This document shows, one piece after another, positions 46,379 through 55,250 of a DNA stretch of 64,000 bases. Under the pieces are notes generated by a model, which had not been told where the DNA came from, did no database searches, and saw nothing but the letters and a program-made list of their open reading frames with translations. The stretch's first letter is position 1; each line of letters starts with the position of its first letter. Source of the stretch: Chloroflexi bacterium OLB15 (lineage in GTDB: Bacteria > Chloroflexota > Anaerolineae > Aggregatilineales > Phototrophicaceae). A program made the translations under genes and the position numbers. The stretch spans positions 33,826 through 97,825 of the forward strand of contig LMZS01000157.1 of the NCBI GenBank assembly GCA_001567085.1, read 5' to 3'.

Positions 46379-46690
46379 TTAAACAGTTCTTTGGTTGCGG
46401 CCGATTGCAAAGTACAGCAGCAGCCCGACCAGACTGCCAAAGAACACAATTGCCGCCCAAAGGACGCCATTTGCGCCGTGCTTATTCGCATCCTGATAGA
46501 CCCAGATCAGGATTGCGATATCAAGGATAAAAATCGCCAAACAGCAAACAAGCCAAATTGTTCCGCCGGCGAGAACGCCAAACATGCCACTATTGTCTTG
46601 CGCCATAGCCACCAGCGGCAGCGCCAGCATAAAACCGATGACCATCAATGGCAGAATTGTTTTGCTTAACCGACTTTGTATTGCGGTCAT
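46379..46690 (-). CDS. Small membrane protein with PLDc_N-like domain
   Basis: 103 residues: a Sec-type signal peptide (about 1-30, ending in VAMA before QD), then two membrane helices. The pattern CLAIFILDIAILIWVYQDANKHGANGVLWAAIVFFGSLVGLLLYFAIGR (in pieces, residues 50-98) resembles the phospholipase D N-terminal membrane domain found alone in many small proteins. No catalytic HKD motif is present. The role is unknown. Confidence 0.65.
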   Translation of the reverse strand: MTAIQSRLSKTILPLMVIGFMLALPLVAMAQDNSGMFGVLAGGTIWLVCCLAIFILDIAILIWVYQDANKHGANGVLWAAIVFFGSLVGLLLYFAIGRNQRTV

Positions 46691-46785
46691 GAGCAGCCCC
46701 TTATCAATCCCGATACGCTAGAGAAAATATATACGCAAAATAAATTTTATGCGAGAAATACAGAGGGCAAATTTTTAAAGAGGGT

Positions 46786-47238
46786 TTACTGTGCCACCGC
46801 CTGCACGCCAGCAAGCCCCAGCACAAACGCCAGTGTAAACAGAATAGACCACACCAGCCCGCCAGCCAATAATGCAAAAAACAGCCTGCCGCGCGGCATA
46901 TTCATCATCAGCCCAACCAGCGCGCCAAGCTGCGCTCCCAAAGTCACTGGCGCGATAGCGCCTAGCCCCGGCGATCCATACTTATCCAGTATGCGCCGCG
47001 TGCGGCTGTTAGGATCGGCAGGCAGTTTGTGACCGATGCGTTTATAAAGCCATCGTCGAAACGGCTCCCCTAGAAACAACACCAACCACGCGCCAACGCC
47101 GTAGCTTGCCGCGCAGGTTGCGGCTATGACAATTGGGCTTAAGCCTAATGCCAATCCTACCGGCACTGCACCCCATAGTGAAAAGAAGGCGACGCCAAAA
47201 ACACTGGCTATCTTGCCGAATTCAGCCAGTACGTCCAC
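46786..47238 (-). CDS. Small multidrug export-like membrane protein
   Basis: A 150-residue protein with about four hydrophobic helices, resembling the small multi-drug export family (Sm_multidrug_ex). The helix-loop region LPADPNSRTRRILDKYGSPGLGAIAPV matches the family's central motif with YG.PGL and PVTLGAQLGALVG. It has a GTG start with AGGAAA upstream. It overlaps the 3' end of the membrane glycosyltransferase gene by 17 bases, so the pair is translationally linked. Transport of drugs has not been shown for most homologues. Confidence 0.72.
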   Translation of the reverse strand: MDVLAEFGKIASVFGVAFFSLWGAVPVGLALGLSPIVIAATCAASYGVGAWLVLFLGEPFRRWLYKRIGHKLPADPNSRTRRILDKYGSPGLGAIAPVTLGAQLGALVGLMMNMPRGRLFFALLAGGLVWSILFTLAFVLGLAGVQAVAQ

Positions 47239-48565
47239 GTAATTTTCCTGTCAGCGCCTCTGCCAGCCCATAAGCCGCCAGCATCCCTACAGCCGGAATC
47301 GCCGGAAGATAGTAGCGTCCCCACTCCAGCGGTGTAAGCAGTAATGTAGAAGCCAGTGCCGCTGCCGCCCAAACCAGCACAACCACACGTACACCGTAAG
47401 CAGCAGAAGGCTTTAAGAATAGGCGCGCAAGGCCAACCAGCGTCAGCGCGAATAAAATCAGGCCGCCAACTGTGCTTCCGCCGATGGCGATGCCTCTCCA
47501 CGGCGATGCTTCATAGGCCACGATCTGATCGCCAATGTGATTTTCCCAGCCCGCGACCTCAAAATACTGCGCCAGCCCGATAAACGCTTGTCTGAAAAAT
47601 CCTGAAGCCGCCGCGCCAATATCTGAATAACCGCCAAATGCTGCTGTTTGCCCACTCAAAAGCTGACCCCGCGCCGCTAACACTTCGCCTGCCCGTGCCA
47701 GCGAATCGCCCCACCAAACCGGATTCAGGAAGTAGAAAACCAGCGCTGTCAATACGCCAGTCAGCAGCAAACTGACCAACGCGCGAATCCCGGCTTGCCG
47801 CGTATTTTTCCGAATTGAACGCGCCAGCGCCGATAAAAAACATGCCGCGAACAGGGGAATAACAACAAACAGCGCCGTATGCTTACTGGAAAGCGCCAGC
47901 CCGGAAGCGATCCCGAAAAGCATCGCTGCCAGCCAGATGCGGTTATCGGATGCCTTGATCCACCCTATAGCTGCCAGCACCGCGAGCAGCGTAAAGGCGA
48001 TAAAGCTGCCTTCCATCATAGCGCGGCGGCCATTGATCAAGAGCAGCGGATTGAGCGCATAAAACAGGCTGGCAAGATAGGCGGTAGGCCGCCCGCCAAG
48101 CTGGATGCCAATCAGGAATATCCAAAGCACGCCCGTCGCCAGCAGCGCCGCTGAAGGGATGCGTGATGCCATTAGCAGCGCTTGAGATGGCGCGTGATGG
48201 GTGGTCATGTTGTAATGATAGTCCGCGCCCCAATCCCACTGCTCATTAAGCTGCTCAACGCTAAAGCCAGCCAGATGCCACGCCAAACCCACCAGATACT
48301 TATTGACGCTGCCATTGATCATCCGCAAAGCCTGTTCTTGCGGGCTGATCGGGGGGTCGTGATAAATGACCTGATTCAGATCGCCTTGCAAAAACTGGTA
48401 GGCGAAATCATGGCTCATATAAATTTGCGTAGCTTCATCGGCATGAAATGGCGTCAGCGCCGTACCAGCGAGGATATAAACTGCCAGCACGCTGATAAAC
48501 AATGCATCAATGATAATTTTGCGGGAGAATTTCAAGAAACTTGAGCCTACAACGCCAGAAGCCAT
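47222..48565 (-). CDS. GT39-like membrane glycosyltransferase
   Basis: A 447-residue protein with about ten helices. An Asp/Glu motif after the first helix (TPFHADEATQIYMSHDF) matches the catalytic acidic motif of ArnT/PMT-like lipid-linked sugar transferases. The long first periplasmic loop contains HHAPSQALLMASRIPSA, where R marks a conserved family position. It would move a sugar from a polyprenyl-phosphate carrier to a lipid or protein acceptor outside the membrane. The acceptor is unknown. Downstream it overlaps the small export-like gene. Confidence 0.8.
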   Translation of the reverse strand: MASGVVGSSFLKFSRKIIIDALFISVLAVYILAGTALTPFHADEATQIYMSHDFAYQFLQGDLNQVIYHDPPISPQEQALRMINGSVNKYLVGLAWHLAGFSVEQLNEQWDWGADYHYNMTTHHAPSQALLMASRIPSAALLATGVLWIFLIGIQLGGRPTAYLASLFYALNPLLLINGRRAMMEGSFIAFTLLAVLAAIGWIKASDNRIWLAAMLFGIASGLALSSKHTALFVVIPLFAACFLSALARSIRKNTRQAGIRALVSLLLTGVLTALVFYFLNPVWWGDSLARAGEVLAARGQLLSGQTAAFGGYSDIGAAASGFFRQAFIGLAQYFEVAGWENHIGDQIVAYEASPWRGIAIGGSTVGGLILFALTLVGLARLFLKPSAAYGVRVVVLVWAAAALASTLLLTPLEWGRYYLPAIPAVGMLAAYGLAEALTGKLRGRTG

Positions 48566-48655
48566 TAACGCGTTAGTATATCATCACAAACTAGCGGGCG
48601 CGCTGCTGTGCGTTCGCTGGATCATAGGCTGTATGGAATTGTAGATTCTGAAGAA

Positions 48656-49150
48656 CTATACAATCGTGATCAGCAGCTTGCCCTGCTCAACCGTCTGCCC
48701 CGCGCTGGCGCTGATACGCTGTACTGTGCCTGCGCGCGGCGCTTTTAGCTCATTCTGCATCTTCATGCTTTCAAGGATCAGAATGGTCTGCCCGGCCTGC
48801 ACTTCCTGACCTTCACTCACTTGCACGGCGACCACCAGCCCCGGCATCGGCGATTTAATCGAGATTTCGCCGCTGTCCGCAGACAGGCCGCCCCGGCGGG
48901 ATGCCAAAAGCTGCGCGCGCTCGTCCAGCACATCGCCAGTGAAGAGTTTTCCGCGCATCAAAACTTCGTAGCCTTCTTCACGTTCCTCGATCACCACTTC
49001 ATAACTGGCGTTATCGCGAATGACCGAATACAGCGATGGCCCAAGCGTGAGGAAATCCACCGTTCGCGGTTCGCCATTTACAGTAAGCGAACCATCCTTG
49101 GCGATCTCGATTTCGTAGGTTTTACCGTTCAAAACGGTCACGTATTTCAT
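48656..49150 (-). CDS. Biotin carboxyl carrier protein of acyl-CoA carboxylase
   Basis: 164 residues: an N-terminal linker domain, then a biotinyl/lipoyl domain of about 70 residues with ESMKM, whose Lys130 is the biotinylation site (canonical E[AS]MKM). IKSPMPGLVVAV opens the domain. It carries CO2 between the biotin carboxylase and the carboxyltransferase. Its ATG overlaps the stop codon of the carboxylase gene as ATGA. It is the last gene of a three-gene operon. Confidence 0.9.
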   Translation of the reverse strand: MKYVTVLNGKTYEIEIAKDGSLTVNGEPRTVDFLTLGPSLYSVIRDNASYEVVIEEREEGYEVLMRGKLFTGDVLDERAQLLASRRGGLSADSGEISIKSPMPGLVVAVQVSEGQEVQAGQTILILESMKMQNELKAPRAGTVQRISASAGQTVEQGKLLITIV

Positions 49151-50679
49151 TTATGCACCCGTTCCCAGCGCGATAGCCATTTCCAATTGCTGGTGTCGCG
49201 CTCGTTTCGGCCAACCACCTGCCCCGCAAGCTGGCGCTGGCGATGCGCGTACAGCGTCGCGGCAATCGCCGCCGTCTCCAGATCAGCATCTTCGGGCGCA
49301 GTTTCATAGGTAGTCATGCTGAAGCGTTCTTCAACAAACTTAGTATCCAGCCTGCCTGCAATAAACGTAAAGCTGTTTAGCAGGTTCTGGTGGAAGGGAA
49401 CATTATGTTTCACGCCCATAATCGTGAATTCTTCCAACGCGCTGCGCATTCGCAGTATAGCTTCAGGGCGGTCATCCCCCCAACAGATCAGCTTGGCAAT
49501 CATACTGTCATAGTAGGGCGTGATGGCATAGCCAGCATACACACCGCTGTCCACGCGCACGCCCGGCCCAGTCGGCATAATCAGCGTCGAAATTTGCCCG
49601 ACGGATGGCAGAAAATTGTTATACGGGTCTTCGGCGTTAATGCGGCATTCCATCGCCCAGCCTTTCGGCTCAGTCAGGCTTTCGGTTGGCCCCATGCGCC
49701 GCCCTCTGGCGATACGCACCTGCTCTTTAACCAGGTCTATGCCCGTCACCAGTTCGGTCACGGGATGTTCTACCTGCAAGCGGGTGTTCATCTCCATGAA
49801 GTAGAAGTTTTTATCTTTATCAACCAGATATTCAATTGTGCCCGCGTTTATATAGCCAACGGATTGTGCCGCCAGCACCGCCGCTTCGCCCATGCGCCGC
49901 CGCAAGTCAGAATCCATAAATGGGCTGGGCGATTCTTCAACCAGCTTTTGATGGCGGCGCTGGATAGAACATTCACGCTCACCCAGATGGATCGTGTTTC
50001 CGTGCATATCCGCCAGCACTTGAAATTCAATATGCCGCGCACCAACAATCATCTTTTCCAGATACACCGTGCCATCGCCAAACGCGCCTTCAGCTTCGCG
50101 CCGCGCCATCGCTAACGCTTCCGGCAGTTCTTCAGCAGAATACACCGCGCGCATCCCTTTGCCGCCGCCGCCTGCTGAGGCTTTAACCATCACCGGAAAG
50201 CCGATTTGCGCTGCCGCCGCCAGAATTTCATCGTCGCGCATGCCCGGTTCTGTGCCCGGCACGACAGGCACGCCGTATTTCTTCACCGCTTCGCGCGCAG
50301 ACTGCTTATCGCCCATCGTGGCGATAGCGCTCGGCGGCGGGCCGATGAAGATGATCCCCTCATCCGCAACAGCTTGCGCGAACCATTCGCGCTCGCTCAA
50401 AAAGCCATAACCAGGATGAATGGCGTCTGCGCCAGTTTTCCTTGCCGCTTCGAGAATTTTCTCGCCAACCAGATAGCTTTCGCGCGGCGGCGGCGGGCCA
50501 ATGTGTACCGCTTCATCGGCATAGCGCACATGCAAACTTGCCCGGTCAGCATCAGAATAAACGGCGACGGTCTTGATGCCTAAATCACGACACGCGCGGA
50601 TGATGCGCACGGCAATTTCACCGCGATTAGCAATCAATATCTTCTTAATGGAAGTTTGCGATTGTTCGCTGCTGCTCAT
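49147..50679 (-). CDS. accC: Biotin carboxylase subunit of acyl-CoA carboxylase
   Basis: A 510-residue ATP-grasp enzyme that carboxylates biotin using ATP and bicarbonate. N-terminal KILIANRGEIAVRIIRAC, the glycine-rich ATP loop KASAGGGGKGMR, and FMEMNTRLQVEHPVTE with catalytic residues are all present. A C-terminal extension of about 55 residues beyond the usual 450 ends in an Arg/Trp-rich tail. GGAGAG precedes the ATG. The middle gene of the operon with the carboxyltransferase upstream (15-base gap) and the carrier protein downstream. Confidence 0.95.
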   Translation of the reverse strand: MSSSEQSQTSIKKILIANRGEIAVRIIRACRDLGIKTVAVYSDADRASLHVRYADEAVHIGPPPPRESYLVGEKILEAARKTGADAIHPGYGFLSEREWFAQAVADEGIIFIGPPPSAIATMGDKQSAREAVKKYGVPVVPGTEPGMRDDEILAAAAQIGFPVMVKASAGGGGKGMRAVYSAEELPEALAMARREAEGAFGDGTVYLEKMIVGARHIEFQVLADMHGNTIHLGERECSIQRRHQKLVEESPSPFMDSDLRRRMGEAAVLAAQSVGYINAGTIEYLVDKDKNFYFMEMNTRLQVEHPVTELVTGIDLVKEQVRIARGRRMGPTESLTEPKGWAMECRINAEDPYNNFLPSVGQISTLIMPTGPGVRVDSGVYAGYAITPYYDSMIAKLICWGDDRPEAILRMRSALEEFTIMGVKHNVPFHQNLLNSFTFIAGRLDTKFVEERFSMTTYETAPEDADLETAAIAATLYAHRQRQLAGQVVGRNERDTSNWKWLSRWERVHK

Positions 50680-50694
50680 CGTTTTCTCTCCGCC

Positions 50695-52245
50695 CTACAG
50701 GGGGATATTGCCGTGTTTCTTGGGCGGGTTGTTATCACGCTTGTTTTGAAACACCTCAAGGCCGTTGATCAGGCGGGCGCGGGTTTCACGCGGCTCGATC
50801 ACATCATCCACAAAGCCGCGCTCGGCAGCAATGTAAGGGTTAGCAAGATGCTCGCGATATTCGCCAGCAAGTTGGGCTTTAAGCGCCGCCGGATCATCTG
50901 CTTCTTTCAAATCACGGCGGTAGATAATTTCTACCGCGCCTTCCGGGCCCATCACCGCAATTTCGGCTGTAGGCCATGCCAGATTCAAATCGCCGCGCGT
51001 GTGCTTACTGCTCATGACGCAGTACGCGCCGCCATAGCTCTTGCGTACCGTCACCGTCAGCTTCGGCACAGTTGCTTCGCAGTAGGCGTAAAGCAGTTTC
51101 GCACCCGACATAATGATGCCGTTATGTTCCTGCGCGGTGCCGGGCAAGTAACCGGGCACATCCACTAAAGTGATGATCGGAATATTGAAGCAGTCGCAGA
51201 AACGGATGAAGCGCCCGGCTTTTTCACTGGCTTTAATATCCAGCACGCCGGCCAGCACCATTGGCTGATTGGCGACGATGCCTACGCTGTGACCACCCAA
51301 CCGGGCAAACCCGACCACAATATTAGCCGCGTATTCCGGTTGAATCTCGTAGAACACGCCATCATCTACAATGCGATTGACGATTTCCTTGATGTCGTAT
51401 GGCTTATTAGGACTGTCTGGAATGATAGTATCAAGCTCGGCATCAGCCCGCAGCGGATCGTCTTTAGTCGCCTGAAACGGCGGGTCTTCCATATTATTCT
51501 GCGGAAGATAAGTCAGCATTTCGCGCACCAGCAGCAGCGTTTGGGTTTCGTTTTCGCCCACCACATGGCACACGCCGCTTTTTGTAGCATGTACCGAAGC
51601 GCCGCCCAGTTCTTCAAAGGTCACGTCTTCATGCGTCACCTGCTTAACCACATCTGGCCCGGTGATGAACATGTAGCTGGTTTCGTTAACCATGAAGATG
51701 AAGTCAGTCAGCGCCGGGCTGTACACCGAACCCCCGGCGCATGGCCCCATGATCACGCTAATCTGCGGAATCACGCCGCTGGCGAGCGTATTGCGTAGAA
51801 AAATATCGGCATAGCCGCCAAGACTGACCACGCCTTCCTGAATACGCGCGCCGCCGCTGTCGTTCAGGCCGATGAGAGGCGCCCCGGTGCGGGTAGCCAT
51901 TTCCATCACCTTACAAATCTTCTCAGCATGCACTTCGCTCAAGCTGCCGCCCATAATCGTGAAATCTTGCGAAAACACGTAAACCAGGCGGCCATTGATC
52001 GTGCCCCAGCCTGTCACCACGCTGTCGCCAGGATATTTCTGATTTTCAAGCCCAAAACTGCTTGAGCGGTGTTTGACAAAAGCATCTAGTTCGCGAAAAG
52101 TGCCGGGATCGAGCAAAATATCCAGTCGTTCGCGGGCAGTGTTCCGTCCAGCATCATGCTGGCGCTTGATTCGTTCTTCACCGCCACCTAATTGCCCCTG
52201 GCGGCGCCGCTCGCGAAGCTCTTCAATTTTGGGGTCAAGACCCAT
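50695..52245 (-). CDS. pccB: Acyl-CoA (propionyl-CoA type) carboxylase carboxyltransferase subunit
   Basis: A 516-residue carboxyltransferase of the PccB/AccD5 class with two crotonase-like halves. Oxyanion-hole regions are [19 protein letters not shown] in the first half and [15 protein letters not shown] in the second. The segment following, [17 protein letters not shown], has an Asp at the position associated with propionyl-CoA use in actinobacterial homologues. With a separately encoded carrier and carboxylase this would make methylmalonyl-CoA from propionyl-CoA; acetyl-CoA as a second substrate cannot be excluded. AAGGAC lies upstream of the ATG. Confidence 0.9.
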   Translation of the reverse strand: MGLDPKIEELRERRRQGQLGGGEERIKRQHDAGRNTARERLDILLDPGTFRELDAFVKHRSSSFGLENQKYPGDSVVTGWGTINGRLVYVFSQDFTIMGGSLSEVHAEKICKVMEMATRTGAPLIGLNDSGGARIQEGVVSLGGYADIFLRNTLASGVIPQISVIMGPCAGGSVYSPALTDFIFMVNETSYMFITGPDVVKQVTHEDVTFEELGGASVHATKSGVCHVVGENETQTLLLVREMLTYLPQNNMEDPPFQATKDDPLRADAELDTIIPDSPNKPYDIKEIVNRIVDDGVFYEIQPEYAANIVVGFARLGGHSVGIVANQPMVLAGVLDIKASEKAGRFIRFCDCFNIPIITLVDVPGYLPGTAQEHNGIIMSGAKLLYAYCEATVPKLTVTVRKSYGGAYCVMSSKHTRGDLNLAWPTAEIAVMGPEGAVEIIYRRDLKEADDPAALKAQLAGEYREHLANPYIAAERGFVDDVIEPRETRARLINGLEVFQNKRDNNPPKKHGNIPL

Positions 52246-52348
52246 TTTTTGTCCTTATCACAGGCTTTTCTACAGTGTTGTGAGGCAGATTATAACGCCG
52301 TTGAGCCTAATTCATGATTGCGAAATCGTCAATAAGCGAGAAATTCCT

Positions 52349-53119
52349 ATGCGACCAAACCGACTGATTGAACTGCGGCGCTCCAACCAAACCATCATCA
52401 ACGGCTGGCTAACCATTCCCAGCCCGCTAACCGCTGAATTGATGGCGCATGAAGATTTTGACTCATTATTGGTGGATATGCAGCACGGACTTATCGGCTT
52501 TGATACTGCGGTCAGTATGCTGCAAGCCATCTCTACTACTAACACCGTTCCGTTAATTAGGGTTCAGTGGAATGATCCCGGATTGCTGATGCGCGCGCTG
52601 GATGCCGGGGCATATGGCGTAATTTGCCCGATGATCAGCACGCGCCAACAGGCTGAAGCCTTTGTCAGCGCCTGCCGTTATCCCCCACTTGGATCGCGCA
52701 GTTACGGCCCGGCACGCGCATTGATCTATGGCGGCGATGACTACGTGCAGCAGGCCAATGACACAGTGCTGACTATCGCGCTGATTGAAACGAAAGAAGC
52801 TATCGAAAACCTTGAGGAAATTGCCTCAGTAGAAGGGTTGAGCGGCTTGTATGTTGGGCCTTCTGATCTCAGCTTCAGCCTCGGTCTCGCCAAACGCGCT
52901 GATTTTGATGATCCGCGCCTGATTGCGGCAACCGATCACGTTCTGGAAGTCGCGGCAAAATACAATTTATTAACCGGTGTTCAGGCGGGTAACGTTGAAA
53001 ATGCCATCCGGCAGGCGGCGCGGGGATTCAACATGGTAACGCCGTTAACTGACATAACCGTTTTGCAAATGCGCAGCAGAGAGCTGGTGGCACAGACGCG
53101 GAATGGGGTGAAAGCCTAG
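52349..53119 (+). CDS. HpcH/HpaI family aldolase
   Basis: A 256-residue class II (metal-dependent) pyruvate aldolase related to 2-keto-3-deoxyglucarate and HpaI aldolases. Recognisable are the substrate/metal region LLVDMQHGLIGFD, LIRVQWNDPGLLMRALDAGAYGVICPMI, the metal-ligand Glu in ALIETKEAIEN, and GLYVGPSDLSFSLG. It starts at ATG 52349 (MRPNRLIELRR); the frame is open further upstream through the divergent pccB gene, but that is antisense noise. It likely cleaves a hydroxy-keto acid to pyruvate plus an aldehyde; the exact substrate is unknown. Confidence 0.88.
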   Translation: MRPNRLIELRRSNQTIINGWLTIPSPLTAELMAHEDFDSLLVDMQHGLIGFDTAVSMLQAISTTNTVPLIRVQWNDPGLLMRALDAGAYGVICPMISTRQQAEAFVSACRYPPLGSRSYGPARALIYGGDDYVQQANDTVLTIALIETKEAIENLEEIASVEGLSGLYVGPSDLSFSLGLAKRADFDDPRLIAATDHVLEVAAKYNLLTGVQAGNVENAIRQAARGFNMVTPLTDITVLQMRSRELVAQTRNGVKA

Positions 53120-53319
53120 ATCGCAGGCATTTGCAAACAGCGATGGTGCGCATTTCAAATCAACGGCTTCAGTTATGATCAGTTGAACTGGCGCGGTGAT
53201 AGAAACCCCGCATATCACCGCGCATTACAGCAAATTGCCCCTTGCCAAAATCATCTTTATGCCGCCGCATATTTCTCAGAAATATAATGGTAGAAAGAAC
53301 GTTGGCAGGGGAATATCAA

Positions 53320-53607
53320 ATGCGCTTCATAAAATCCCACTGGCGCGCGCTGCTGATCAGCCTCACCACATTCACAGCAGTATTCACGCTCACAGCCTAT
53401 TTGTTCCTGAATGGCTATTTGTTCGGCTTCATGGTTGACGAACAGTGGATCTCCCGCGATGAGTTCTTTGATCGCGCCTACCATCCTGAAAATTATGATG
53501 CACCATATCTAAGCTGTTACAACCATTGGGCGGGGGTGTATATGGTCAATCACTGCTTCACCGATGAAGCAGATCTGATCGCTTTTATGGAAAGTGTAGA
53601 TGCATAA
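53320..53607 (+). CDS. Small single-helix membrane protein, unknown
   Basis: 95 residues with one hydrophobic helix (about 10-35), a short Asp/Tyr-rich extracytoplasmic region, and three Cys (SCYNHWAG, VNHCF). AGGGGA lies 7 bases before the ATG at 53320, which supports this start over an earlier ATG at 53242. The C-terminal CF...DEADLIAFMESVDA segment is acidic. No family recognised. A strong bidirectional terminator follows. Confidence 0.6.
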   Translation: MRFIKSHWRALLISLTTFTAVFTLTAYLFLNGYLFGFMVDEQWISRDEFFDRAYHPENYDAPYLSCYNHWAGVYMVNHCFTDEADLIAFMESVDA

Positions 53608-53627
53608 AGTGCCCTAGCGCAGAATCA

Positions 53628-53668
53628 AAAGAGGCGTTCCTTGCAGCAAGGAACGCCTCTTTGTTTTT
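53628..53668. terminator. Bidirectional intrinsic terminator
   Basis: Perfect 16-bp arms AAAGAGGCGTTCCTTG / CAAGGAACGCCTCTTT with a 3-base loop, T-rich on both sides (TTTGTTTTT on the plus strand). It separates the small membrane protein gene from the convergent thioredoxin gene. Confidence 0.9.
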
Positions 53669-53681
53669 CGAGTGAACAACT

Positions 53682-54020
53682 TTAGCTCAGGTGTGGTTGA
53701 ATCTGGCTGACGATACGATCTTTTGCCTGATAGCCAGTAATCCGCACCACAGGCTCGCCGCCTTTGAACAAAATCAGCGTCGGAATGCTCATAATGCCGT
53801 ACTGAATCGGCACGTCAGGGTGGGCATCGGTATCCATCGCCACTACCTTGAGCTTACCAGACTGTTCAATGGCAATCTGCTCAACAATCGGTTCAATCAT
53901 CTTACAAGGGCCGCACCACTCTGCCCAAAAATCAACCAGCACCGGCTGATTGGAACGCAGCACATCGCTCTGAAAACTTTCAGTTGTAACTTCGCTAAAT
54001 TTTGCCGCCATGAGCGCCAT
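53682..54020 (-). CDS. trxA: Thioredoxin
   Basis: A 112-residue thioredoxin with active site WCGPC (35-39), the preceding VDFWAEW, and the cis-Pro loop GIMSIPTLILFKGG. It reduces protein disulfides in the cytoplasm. Two ATGs are possible (54020 and 54011); GGGAG is 3 bases before the first and 12 before the second, so the start is uncertain by three codons. Convergent with the small membrane protein gene across a strong terminator. Confidence 0.95.
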   Translation of the reverse strand: MALMAAKFSEVTTESFQSDVLRSNQPVLVDFWAEWCGPCKMIEPIVEQIAIEQSGKLKVVAMDTDAHPDVPIQYGIMSIPTLILFKGGEPVVRITGYQAKDRIVSQIQPHLS

Positions 54021-54150
54021 CTACTCCCTTGCCTTATGCTTTGACGTCACCTGCTATGCATGGTATATTACCATTGAAGCTTAGCTCAAAACATCACCCA
54101 TTTTATCAAGATGAAGCCTGCCATATGGGTCGTTTTGAGAATTGTGAACC

Positions 54151-55250
54151 ATGAGTATAGACGAAACAGAACTCCCCAGTCTTACCCGCCGGCAAGAAGA
54201 AATTCTCGGCTGATCATCAGAGCCTATTCACAAACGCCCGAACCTGTTAGCTCTAAATCTCTGGTTGATTCTTTCGTGCTGCACGTCAGCAGCGCCACCA
54301 TCCGTAATGAAATGATGGTGCTGGAAGAATTGGGATTCATCGCTGCCCCTCATACCTCAGCCGGGCGCGTGCCCACTGAAAGCGGCTACCGCTACTTTGT
54401 GCAAAATCTGTTGAACTCCAGCGATTTGAGCAGTGACGACGTATCGCGCATTAACCAGCGGTTGCAAAACGCGCCCATTGCCACTGAGGCCTGGATGAAC
54501 GCTGTCGCCACCGCCCTTTCCCGCGCTACACAAACGGCAGCGCTGGTTACTCCACCCGCCGCCGAAACCAGCCGTTTCAAACACCTTGAGCTGATCTCCA
54601 TACAAGGGCGGTTGGTCTTGATGGTGCTGGTGCTGAATCAAGGCGCGGTTGTTCAGCAAATGCTCTCCCTTGCCGAGCCGGTGCCCCAACAGCGGCTTAG
54701 CGAGTGCGCCAATAGCATCAACGCCATTTGCCCGGATGCAACCGCCAACGAAGTGCGTCTGCGCTGTGCCCAACTTCCGCTTCTGGAACGCGAAATTGCA
54801 GAACTATGCCGCGATATCATGTCCCGGCAAGCATCCGAACCGGCGCGCATGGTCTATCGAGATGGGCTTAGCGATCTGATTACCTCGTTCAATCACAGCC
54901 GGGGGGCGCAGCAAGCGGTGCGCGTCGTTGAAGAACGCGAATTTTTAAGTGGCATCCTCAACGAAGTGCTGTTCTCGAAAAACCGCGATGTGCAGGTGGT
55001 GATTGCCGGAAATGGGCGCTGGGAAGAATTGAGCCACCTCACCATGATCCTCAGTCGCTACGGCATCCCCGGTCAAACCAGCGGCGCGGTCGGTGTCGTC
55101 GGCCCGACCAACCTGAACTATGATCGGGCGATCAGCGCGGTCAATTACATTTCGGGCATCATGAGCGCGATGCTGACGACAGCAATGGATGTACGCCCAT
55201 CAGAGTCCCAGCCCGACACGCCGGGGGAACCGAACCCCTCTCAGGATTAG
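54151..55250 (+). CDS. hrcA: Heat-inducible transcription repressor HrcA (frameshifted near the N terminus)
   Basis: HrcA represses chaperone genes. The true N terminus is MSIDETELPSLTRRQEEILG from ATG 54151; a TGA follows because one base is missing at 54209-54211 (CTCGGCTGATC, expected GGCCTG). The rest continues in another frame: LIIRAYSQTPEPVSSKSLVDSF, the winged-helix helix VSSATIRNEM, LEELGFIAAPHTSAGRVPTESGYR, and the C-terminal ligand-like domain. An alternative ATG at 54111 gives an unbroken frame but the wrong N terminus. The total would be about 366 residues, the normal length. Convergent with the PrsW-like gene (4-base overlap). Confidence 0.87.

Noticed and set aside
49390..50115. 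A 241-codon frame opposite the biotin carboxylase gene
   Set aside because: Antisense to a highly conserved gene, with composition typical of such shadows.
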